Shown in pieces: positions 32,501 through 43,200 of a DNA stretch of 64,000 nucleotides. Made by a program: the position numbers and the translations under genes. The notes beneath the pieces are model-generated. The model did not search any database. It saw only the letters and a program-made list of their open reading frames with translations, and had not been told where the DNA came from. Each line of letters opens with the position of its first letter. The first letter of the stretch is position 1. Origin of the DNA: Tubulanus polymorphus (Eukaryota > Nemertea > Palaeonemertea > Tubulaniformes > Tubulanidae); the NCBI RefSeq assembly GCF_964204645.1, contig NC_134033.1, positions 13,580,155 to 13,644,154 of the forward strand, read 5' to 3'.

Positions 32501-35126
32501 GTCATCCGCATAAAGGATAATGAATAAGTTAAGTAAAGTCCCTAGTTCTGGGTCACAATTCACATTAAGCTTTTCAATATACGACAAAGTTGGTTTACCG
32601 CGCGTAGCAAAAAAGTCTTCAATATCGTTTAAGAATAAGGAAAATAGGATAGGTGATAAATTTTCACCTTGTCTTAAACCTCTATCAGCAGCAAAATACT
32701 GTGATGTGTTTCCGTTAAATTGAACAAACCTGTGATCTATGATAATGCCCTCTACAGGTGAACCGATGTACTAACCTGGATAAGATATGAGCGTTCCACG
32801 ACAATGATCCGACTCGCGCCGAGTGGCTGGCCATTGTGCGCATTTTCTTCTGCTGTCCAACATCCCATAACTAGAAATATGTGAACGAAACTTTCGAAGT
32901 TTTCATTTCAAAATACAGTATTGTAAATTCAATTTGACATCCGAGGTAATCAAAAATAAAGATTTTGATTTATGAATTAAGGTCAATTATTGTTTTTCAG
33001 ATGTGAAGGTAAATTTCTTGCTATTCACCTGAACTTCACCGCTGCTGGTTGCCACGGCGACAATATTACCCTCTTTAATCCACTTGATGCTGGATATATA
33101 CTCGTCCTGAGCGGTGAGTTCCATTAGTTCTACGATATTACCACTGGTGGCGTTCCACACATAAACCGCAGGACCGAGCGATACGGCTATATGATTATTA
33201 CACGACCAATCCAACAAATTCAAATCTAAAACATCAACAAAAAGACTCCATCGATGGATTAGCCGATTCCTAGACACTAGGGGGCGTAAGGGTTGTAAAT
33301 GACAATTTCTAATGTTTTAAAATACTTTTATTTTCTGTTTTTGCAATTAAGTGTAAATACGCTTTTTTCCTCCATACAGCATGGAACTGATTGGAACGTA
33401 ATGAATTGTATTTGCTACTTACAGTAATCGTCTACCAGCTCAGGAGCATCGAGAATTCGATCAGGAACCTGTGGAATGTGTCTCGTGACAGTCGCTTTTT
33501 GCGCGTTCGTCTTTCCAGAACTGTACAACACCTTCAGATTGTTCATATAACCTGAAATTGAGAAAACAATTCGTTTTCAGCATGGTTTGAAGCAGTAAGG
33601 TGCACTTATTGGTATATTTTCACAGGATGGCCACTTTAGGCCCGTCATCACAAATTCAAACTCGTTCGAGTCATCAACAGATAAGTCGTCACATTGCTTG
33701 AGTCATCACTATTCTTTTTGTCTATATTTGTATAATTCAATTTACTAAGACTAAGTCGTTATTTGAATATATCATCAACATAATTATCGTCCCAATTACG
33801 CAAGTCTGACCGTACAGCAACACTTAAAACCAGTTCGAGTCAACTTCACAAAATCAAAGTATTCAAAATTCACGAATAATAGAAGAAAAAAAAAACGGAA
33901 AAAACTACAACAAAAATCAACTGAACAATTTTAGCGAAATCAACGAATCTGATCGGGAAAAATACGATGTACCTGGACTTTGTAAAGTTGACCCAAATAA
34001 ACAGCAACGTGCTACAAATAAGTGACAATAACAAATGCAGGTGGATTCAGCGGTGAATGAATTAACGATGAGTCTAAAATAGAAACTGTACCTTCAGCTC
34101 CGCGCGGAACTTTATTCGTGAACGACAACACTTTCGAATCTTGAGGATTTTTACCGAGAGCATCGGATAGTTTTTTCTGATAATCCGGGTTATCCGATTG
34201 GTCGCCGCCGCCGTCCGGTACAAGTTCGTTCTCTTGATTCATCATTTTATAATGAGCCATATCGACATCGGTCGTGCCTCGGTTCGGAATAAATCTATAA
34301 CAATCAACGACCGAATACAGTCAACATCGCACTATGATATTTGTACTAACTTTTATCTAAAGACCCGGAAAATATGACTGCTTTTCATAAATCCTCCTAT
34401 GAGATAATCAAATTTTTGAAACTTTTATCTTACGACTCAGTCCCAGTTCCACAGTCGAGGCTAAGGTCCAAAAGGGGACTTAGGTCTCAATATTGGTGTT
34501 ACGTTATTAGATTGGCTGTAGACCAAAGATGGATTTAGGCTGGTCTTAAGTCCAGGCCATGACTGTGGAACCGGCCACAGAAAATATCTCTCCATAAATC
34601 CCCCTAGGCCTATGGCATTATCAAATTTCTGATTAATTAATAGACCCTTCGAGAAAACATGGCTGCCCAACAAAACTCACTATGACAAATATGCACCCTT
34701 AGGTTGTGAAAACCAGATGAGATAAACATGTTTTACTGAATTGTTTAATTACTCTATACAGACCTATCAGCCGTGTTAGACAGAGGAGTGCTGGGAGTTT
34801 TCTTGTTCGGAGTTTTACTCAGAGATGAGTTTTTATTTGGAGTTTTCGTGTCTTTGCCTTGAACGGCCGGAGTTCTCAACACTGAACCGGAGTGTAGCTT
34901 TAGGGGTGACAACGCTTGACGACCTGCGCGTATCAACGAGAATCATAAACTTTATTCAAAGTTCTCAATTCTCGACGTTTCATTCTAATAAACACTGCCT
35001 GCCCATCATTAACGACTGACCTGTTTCGAGAGCTTTCCGTTGCCATCTCATCATCGGACCACGTTCAATCGGAGCGTCCAACTTCACCAGTTCATTCAAC
35101 GTATTTTCAAAGTTGAAATGCGACAT
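29599..35126 (-). CDS. CDC20: CDC20, activator of the anaphase-promoting complex
   Basis: WD40 co-activator that recruits substrates to APC/C at anaphase and is the target of the spindle checkpoint. Exons in gene order: 35126-35021, 34923-34764, 34294-34092, 33551-33423, 33225-33029, 32870-32776, 31050-30825, 30403-30278, 30090-29973, 29780-29599; total 1542 nt, 513 residues plus stop. The start gives [26 protein letters not shown], the Cdc20-type N-terminus, which sets it apart from Cdh1/Fzr. C-box at the exon 2/3 join (DRFIPNR), a KVLSF element where Cdc20 has its Mad2-binding KILxF-type motif, PDRILDAPE before the propeller, and seven WD repeats ([55 protein letters not shown]). Oddities: the usual KEN box reads QEN, the CRY box reads TRH, and the C-terminal IR tail reads MR. 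A LINE occupies most of intron 6. Confidence 0.95.
30597..30777. mobile_element. TIR element, uninterrupted relative of 22272-22615
   Basis: Shares GACCAATGAAAAACAT, GAGTATTTTCATCGAATTTG, GGATGGCAGCGCTATAACGG with the outer element at 22272-22615, but lacks the inner insertion. In CDC20 intron 7. Confidence 0.6.
31151..31182. repeat. LINE target-site duplication, 3' copy
   Basis: 32-bp word centred on AATGCCCTCTACAGG; differs from the partner at 32741-32772 by three transitions, two of which create or destroy CpG. Confidence 0.85.
31183..32740 (-). mobile_element. 5'-truncated non-LTR retrotransposon (LINE)
   Basis: The minus strand encodes the C-terminal part of a reverse transcriptase, open from the 5' junction: [19 protein letters not shown] then [20 protein letters not shown] (catalytic YADD), thumb, and a Cys/His motif [17 protein letters not shown] near the end; stop at 31355. 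The 3' tail is a hexanucleotide repeat, (ATTCGT)n on the minus strand (31186-31218). Flanks 31151-31182 and 32741-32772 match at 29 of 32 positions: a target-site duplication. The endonuclease and 5' half of the RT are absent, so the copy is dead on arrival. The clade was not determined. Confidence 0.9.
32741..32772. repeat. LINE target-site duplication, 5' copy, overlapping a splice donor
   Basis: Partner of 31151-31182. Its edge falls inside the donor of CDC20 exon 6 (minus-strand GTTAGT, 32775-32770), so the duplicated sequence is the original start of the intron. Confidence 0.85.
34435..34580. mobile_element. Foldback repeat ending in GTTCCACAGT
   Basis: CCCAGTTCCACAGTCGAGGC at one side mirrors CATGACTGTGGAACCGG at the other, with internal TTAGGTCT/TTAAGTCC words. 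Similar ends occur at 53779-53862 and within the 39-bp satellite unit. In CDC20 intron 2. Confidence 0.5.
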
Positions 35127-37221
35127 TTTCGCCTGTCTTAAGAGCACGGGATGGAGGGGTGCAGCGACACGGGAAAACTTTACACAAAACAAGAGAAGAT
35201 ACAAGAAAATACTTTAGATTATTGGGTATAGGCCATCATTACTAAAATATTCGATTTGATCAAAAAAATTCAATTTTGCCGGACGGATCGGTAATCCAAA
35301 ACAGAACATCTTTAAATCAGCAGCTACACTTTGGAAATATACACCTCATTTTAAGAGGCGGTTTTGTTTGAAAACATGGTTTTTGCAGACTTTCAATATC
35401 ATGACATTTCAATGAAGGGTTAGAAACTTAGAATAGATTGACATCCAATAGGCCTATTAGTATTATGGCGTCGATCATCGTCACGAATCGGCGAATTTAC
35501 ACGCGATTTAGGGCCCAAACCATCAAAATTTTAGAAATAGTAAGTTTTTTGGTCAAAAGTTACTGATTTTGAATCCCTAGACCTCCCTGATGATAATAAA
35601 TATGCAGAAATGAACGCCTATTCTATTTTTAGCTCATCATAATCATCATAGCCATAGCAGGCCGGTTATCAAATTCGTATTTTTGAGTTGATGGAACTCC
35701 CGTTCTTGACCTTTTTGTAAATAATAATGGGCCTTCATTAAAAGCTACCTGATAGAGTTTGAGCGACAGTTTACGTCGCAATTCAAACACAAAGCCGAAA
35801 GATTACTTACAGCTTTTAATTTTGTTTGACACGAATCAGGAAATGAATTTCGCGCAATTTTTGGTTGATGTTTGTGAACGGAATCGTTTGACAAGCTAAT
35901 GCCATACATTGAGAGTGGGTTCGAATCCCATATTACGCTTCGGGTGCAATTAATACTTCGCGGCCTGTTCATGCGGGTTCACGATAAGAGCTTCCAACTA
36001 ACAAAATTGCGCATCTCCGTTGTTTACAACCCCAGTGACGTTCATTACTTGTTCCTTATTCCGTTACTTATTGAAAATTCATCTCCCAATATAAGGAACA
36101 AGCAAATTACAGACTGGCATATGCGCCAGACTCAATTGTTGCCAGACAAGATTTGCTTCGAATTCCACACAAGCAATCATTTTTTTAAACAGCTCAACGT
36201 CAGTGGGATTCCTTGTGAAGGGGCAAAGAATACAAAGAGACCGACTAGAGAAATTAATGAAAATAGTTTAATTTCTTTATAGTACAAACAATATTCATAT
36301 ATTTACATCTGTACAGCGAAAATCACAAATTGTCCATATTCACGTAACAGAGAAATTTCACGAAATGAAAATAAGAAATGCATGTGAAAGATAAGTGGAT
36401 AGGAACTCGGTGCGTGCTTCAACTATCTGCTGCTAACGTTTGTCAGATTCTGGTACGAAGTCAAACCGTTACAACATATCCTAATAAACAAAAGACTGCT
36501 AAAACTGAACCTATACAGAATAATCAAAAGCTAAAAACATCGATCTGGTGAAGAAAAGTCTTACAGATCGTTCGTAGCGTGGGTACGACCCAGAAAAAAA
36601 AAACAACTCTAGACTTATCTGTATGCAACGATAAGAGCTGCCATTTAGATTCAATATCACAATTAACAAACCAAAGTTACAGTAAAACTCGCTTAATTCG
36701 GATTTTTCAATCCAGATTTTATTTAATTCTGAGAAATCTGGGCAGGCGCTTGTCATCCGAAATTAAGTGAGTTCTACTGTATTAATCCTAACCCTGAAAC
36801 ACCTCCGAAAATACCAATAACTGATTTCTATATTTTTGGTATTCAAAAATGCATTATTTTCTCAGGTGTATAGGCTAAGGATTAATTATCCGCGTAGCTT
36901 CTCTTCAAAGCGATGTTAGCCTTTTCGGCCAAATAGAGTGATAACAGGAATCTTGTAGAGATTGAAATTTGATAATAAAACGTTTACAATTCAGTTTAAT
37001 TTGACTGATGAGGACTCGGCCTTTTTCATCCACTCCAGAATCATGTGAAGAACTTTAGTGTCTAAATTGCTCATTTTCAGAAAACCCTACGCCAATTTCG
37101 TGACAACAATAATCTGACTATTTCGGAACGAACAAACTCAATAGCATAGCACTGTTGTAGTTATCACAGGGGGGTAGGCTAACACTGCATTGAAAGCACC
37201 AGCTTAGCTGTATGCCAGGTT
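35127..37221. other. Spacer between CDC20 (5' end) and INTS6 (3' end)
   Basis: Both genes read leftward, so this holds the CDC20 promoter and the INTS6 3'UTR. A TA-flanked pogo-like MITE lies at 36681-36779 (ends CAGTAAAACTCGCTTAATTC and its mirror). A B-box-like GGGTTCGAATCCCA near 35919 suggests an old SINE fragment. No other coding signal. Confidence 0.55.
36681..36779. mobile_element. pogo/Tigger-like MITE, TA-flanked
   Basis: About 100 bp with near-perfect inverted ends (CAGTAAAACTCGCTTAATTC / GAAATTAAGTGAGTTCTACTG) and TA at both borders; sister of 22361-22498. Confidence 0.65.
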
Positions 37222-40200
37222 TCACCTAGCCGGTGATAACACAGTCGTCGCGGCGCGATTGTTCAAGTGATTATTGTTTTGTCGTTCGTTATTTTCCCCT
37301 ACAGTGGCGCCACCGCCGCCTCGGCGCTGACCCGTTTTACGGACGACGTTTTTCTCGTACTGTTTCAACAATTCGACGAGTTTATGTTTTTTGAAGCGCG
37401 ACGCTTCGAAAATAACATCGCGCACGAACGCAGTGCGAATTTCAGTCGTTCCCTGAACTAACTCCAACGCGTCGAAAACTTTATCATATTCTGAAAGAAA
37501 CAATTTCATTTATTAATGAAAAATAAACTGAATATATTCAACATAGGGTTCTTACAGATCAGCGAATCCAAACCTAAAATTTCCCGTATTTGCTCTGACC
37601 CTTGACCAAAACCAAAAATTCCCCGATTAAACTATAAGATCACTGTTTCTTATCAAGAGGTTCCTAGTGCCACTCGTTACCAGCAAGAAAAAGACTACAA
37701 AATTCAAATTTTCTGACTTCTCCCTTATTGTCAAGAAATAAATCGTAGTTCCTTGATTTTCAATTCAGGAAAAATAAATCTGGTATTGCCCGATCTGTGA
37801 AAACTGTGTAAAACAATTCACTCAGGGGAAAACCCTTAACAAACTTACTTCGCCCTGGTTTTCGAATTTCTTTGCAAACTTGTATTTTCACTTTGGTATT
37901 ATGATCCTGCACGACCAACAACTTCTGCCGTTGTATGTCGTGACGATTGTTCACAGATGGCGCCAACGCCTCGTCGATAACCAACATAACATCCGGGTCA
38001 TCGGACGGCGATAAATGGTTGCTATGGTTACTCATGTCGTCGACGTCCATTTTGTTGTCGTTGTCACCGATATCGCTGAGATCGTCATCAGCTTAAGAAT
38101 CAAATAATTTATATATTATAATAATATTTTGAAAAGAAAAAGACTTTACTGATTGATTAAAGTTGCGAAGGAGCCGTAAATCAGTGAACATACCGACAAA
38201 CAGGGCGGCTGCAGTTACTCAAAAGTTGATTAAAATTAACCAGTAGATAGTGAACATAGTGACAATTAAAAGTTCATTGTTACTTATGGTATTTATTCGC
38301 CGGTTATCATATATTTTTGAGTTACTGCAGCCCAGAACTTAAAAGGTAACCGGGTAAATAGATTTATTTAGAGTACGAGCTTTCACTACTAGTGCATACA
38401 GAGTAGCTTCATTAGTCAACGCAATGAAATTACTAGTAGAAGCTACTATATAATAGTACCGGTTCTCTAGATAAATCTAACCTTTCAACCTTTAAAGTAT
38501 GATTTGTCTTTACGCTAGTTACTTATTATAGGCTACTCCGCACAGATCAATTTGATCGATTCAATTATATTAGCTTACAGGTTAGATCCACTGATGGGGC
38601 GGGTGATGCGGGAGGTGTGGAGAATGGTGAACCCGGTCGCCATTGGAAATTCTTCGGCAGAGGACCTACAAGAAACAAAACATCAATCAAAACCAGTAAG
38701 ACTCAGAGTGAGTAATCCAATGTTCAGTCTGTCATAGTTCCTTATTCAATAAGACTAACTGGTATTCAGGCTTGAATCAGAGCAGGGACTAACTATGAAT
38801 TAAATTTCATGTCCCCTTGGCATATGTTGCCAGAGACAATGATTTAATACCAGAAATGTCTGCTTTTGAGTAAATACGCGATGATACCTGAAGAGATTAA
38901 TCACTTACCCGGTTTTCGTTTATGAGGTATCGGAGAACTACCGCCCGAATCGAGATTTGACGTGCGTTTATTTTTCTGCGGATTCAACATCGCTTCATCT
39001 GCTTCATCAATCATTAAATTCTGCAATACGATAGATACATGTATTACCATACCACAAATCAGGAACATTATGTTACACAATTGTCAGTTACAGTTAACTC
39101 TGGCCCAGTTCCACAGTTGTGTGGGTTAATTAGATCCTGGACCCAGTTCCACAGTTGTGTGGGTTTAACTTGACTCTGGACCCAGTTCCACAGTTGTGTG
39201 GGTTTAACTTGACTCTGGACCCAGTTCCACAGTTGTGTGGGTTTAACTTGACTCTGGACCCAGTTCCACAGTTGTGTGGGTTTAACTTGACTCTTGACCC
39301 AGTTCCACAGTTGTGAGTTAAGATTTAAAACCACAGTTAATTCTGCAACACGATAGATACATGTATACCATACCACACATCAGGAACATTATGTTACACA
39401 ATTGTCAGTTACAGTTAACTCTGGCCCAGTTCCACAGTTGTGTGGGTTAATTAGATCCTGGACCCGGTTCCACAGTTGTGTGGGTTTAACTTGACTCTGG
39501 AGCCAGTTCCACAGTTGTGTGGGTTAATTAGATCCTGGACCCAGTTCCACAGTTGTGTGGGTTTAACTTGACTCTGGCCCAGTTCCACAGTTGTGTGGGT
39601 TAATTAGATCCTGGACCTAGTTCCACAGTTGTGTGGGTTTAACTTGACTCTGGACCCAGTTCCACAGTTGTGTGGGTTTAACTTGACTCTGGACCCAGTT
39701 CCACAGTTGTGAGTTAAGATTCAAAACCACAGTTAAACATCCTCAAGAGCTTTTAAATGAGCTACAAATTGAGCTACAAATTCCTGTATCCACAAATCTC
39801 GATTCTTTAAAATCTCAGAATGTAGTGAATATTCAGCTAAACATAATGAACTCGACTTACTTTGTTGACTTTGAATGGATTACCGAACATGTGTTGACGG
39901 ACGGGTTGCGTGTCTATTTCGCGTAGAGGCATAACAAAGTTTTTCAGGTATTCCTGATAGTTACCCATCTCGTGTACGGGTATACTGTGAAGCTGGTCGT
40001 CGTCGACGAGTTTCGTTCCCGACGGCGACGGCTGCAGTAGATTCGCCCGCATCCTCGCGATCTGATCCAACAACATGTGTCGCGGAATATCAAACGGATT
40101 CCTGGAGATTAATGAACAAAGACAATTTCTTCAAAATGCTGAAAGCTTAGGGATCATTCATTTATATCATGTACCGCTTAACATAAAATCTTGATTCCCC

Positions 40201-43200
40201 TCCCCTATTGTGTACCTGGTATGTACATCAGGCTACTATCTCCTAGTTGATATGTATATGGACCATACTTAAACTCCCCCCCTTAGAACAGTGTCCTTAG
40301 ATCAGTGCACACCTCAACTGACCGCCTTTCATACGTCAGTAATAAATGATCAAAATAACGGCATGATTTCGACAAACGAACCTGTATACTTGAGGTTTAA
40401 TCGTAGGATCCGTAATGGCTAACGTAAAATTACTGAATTCGTTGATCTCTTGTCGCAACATCGATACATCGCCGTTCTGTATGATTTGCAACAAATCTTT
40501 TCGTTGTAAAATGGACGTTTTTCCCCTGAAAATAGATCGCGCCGAAAAACCATTATAGATTGCCAAATTCAGCCAAACAATCCTCTCAAAAGTGGCCACT
40601 TTACGCCCATTTACAAATCCCCTGCGTTTTGCCGGATTTTTCCATGTCATAACACACAAAATTCCCCGAGTGAATGAGAGAAATCTCTAGGTTTTAAAGT
40701 CTCATTTTCATTCATTTTTCATCGAATCACATATTGATTTAGAAACACACCGTTAAAAGCACTATCCAAATTGCACAATTTTCCAGGTTTTTGATGTCAA
40801 AATCCCGGAGATTTCCTGATCATTTCTAGATTGTCCTGCTTCCCCGAGTTTTCAGGTCAGTGGCGCCACCCTGTCATTTATTTTCTGATATTCCACTGAA
40901 GACTTATGAAACGAACCTGGATTGCACTTTGATGCCTTCGACGGAATGATTTATTTTCTGTCCAACCGATGATACGATTCGATCGTATTCCACTTTCGCC
41001 TGATTCTTCAACTTTTTCAAATACGATATCAAGCTGTAGCTCAAATTGTTCTCCAGATTGTCCGGTACCAAGTTCCGGGCACCCTGTTTTTCCAACGCTA
41101 ATTTCAGCGTCTGCCATAGAAGTAAACAAAACAAATAGAATCAACTAACACCACCTGGTGGATCCCCGATTGCCGCAGTCGGATTGCCGGGTCATCGTTA
41201 GTGGTTTTAAACAATTCAATAATTACCTTTGCATAATAAGAAGGCATTGATTTGAGAAAGTTATCGAATTTTTGTCTCCAAGCCGGTGAAGGCTTGCACT
41301 TGTGTATTGAAAACAGTTCATCTGAAATAAATTTACGCAACCAGAATGAATTGTCGTCTCCATGAATGAAGAATGAGTCTTATCTAAACTCTTATCTCAA
41401 ACTTGCATAACTCACCTAACAGCGGTAATAACGTGTTATAGTTGTAAGGCATCACGAACAGATTCACGTTACATAAATCCGTGCTAGCTTTCAAATACCC
41501 GAACGCGTGACCTCGTTCGCTGATCTTAGAACTATTCGGCATAAAAACCTGAAAATCATTCGATTCACATTTCTTCAAATTCACGGAATATTTGGTGACG
41601 TATTAAAGAAAGCATAAAGGAGATCTTAGATAAAGGCAGTTGCGAGGTTGGTTTTTATGAGTTGGGAGTCAAATCTAATCAATTGCATAACTGGAAACTG
41701 AATTACATTCAAACCCTGATATACTACTCACATCTGCGATTAAGATTTTAGCAGTATAGAGCCTATGGCGGTATATCAGGAATAAATTTTGACTATTTTG
41801 CTCCAATATAGAAATTTCTGAAAGTACCTAGTGTTAGACAGGGGGTGGCAGTATATCAGGGGTTGACTGTACGTCACACTACTCACCTGCCAGCACATGT
41901 TCGGATTACGCCGTTCTAGTATGTACTGCGTCAACGGCGACGGTTCTAACTGATATTTATCGAACGGGAAATTCTCAGTAGCCATCGGTTCACACGGCGT
42001 ACAAGAGAACCGTACGCACGGATGAGCGTTACGCGGTGGCTGTAAATAGAAATACAAAAATCAAATCGTTTTCCACACCGTATTTCTGTATCGAGCACAT
42101 ACGTAAAATCTAGCTTATTTTCAACGCAATTCTGACTATAAAGCATCATGTATGTAGCCAGCAAGAACAGCTGTAAACCTCTGAAAAGCGCTATCAGTAA
42201 CAAGTTGAATCTATTTCAGAAACATTGATGATAATGTTACTTACCAATTTATGCGTATTAGGATCGGGCCAGAATGATTCGGGAATCGGCCAATGACCGA
42301 TCGCGTAACCTTTGACCGCCGATCGTTGAACGTAGATGAGTTTTCGACAGCTATGCCATGCCGTGTTAGTCGGCGTTGGCGTGCTACACCGACTCGACGT
42401 TTTATCGCCGATCATAGTTTGTTGAGGAACGTCGAGTAGATTCATGTCCTGATTTTCTATGAATAGATAGAAATGCGAAAATATTTTAGAATCAGAAATA
42501 TATGCGCCCAACACGACGAGCAACTCGGATAATCGATCAAAATTTTGTCCCTGAAATCTTTTATCTCTCACCTTTAACATCGGAATCTTGATTAATCATA
42601 CCTCCTGAAAAACAACATAGGTTTAAATCGTTTTTCATCGAAATTTCTGGTTATGTTGATTACTGCGAGCGGTTTCTGCGAACTCACCCTCTGACGGAGG
42701 ATCTGGACCCATTTTTTCAAAATGTATAACAACCCCGGGTTGTGCCTTTTGTACTAACGATTCCAAACACTGCAACAACTGACGCTGATGGGTGACTAAA
42801 TACGAACGCCCTACGAATAAAAACATTTATCGTTAAATATTTGTACCTTTTGTTTGAGTAAATTTTCCAATGAAAATGTAAAATCTTAGGTTATACAGAA
42901 AATTAAACTATGAACAAGAAAATATTTAATGCAAATCTTCGAGAGTTCAAATCACCCAGTCTAAAAAAGGGCCTAAGTTTCTTGTGCTAGATTTGTCTCT
43001 ATTCTTGACTGGAATTGGGCACTGGGCACAATTAGATAAACTAAAGCAAGAAGGAAATGGCACAGTAGTTTTTTTTTTACTGGACTGACCTCCGGTTACT
43101 TCACACATTGCGTCGATCGGTGAATCTTCGGCAGACGGAATAAATGTTTGCTGCATACTGACTTCAGGTGGCGGCACCGCAGGTATTCTCAGGACGAGAC

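Noticed and set aside
31355-32587. 410-codon ORF as a host gene
   Set aside because: YADD reverse transcriptase, 3' repeat tail and flanking duplication show it is a truncated LINE.
39068-39376. 102-codon frame with a 13-residue repeat on the minus strand
   Set aside because: The 39-bp satellite period is divisible by three, which keeps the frame open; it lies inside an INTS6 intron.
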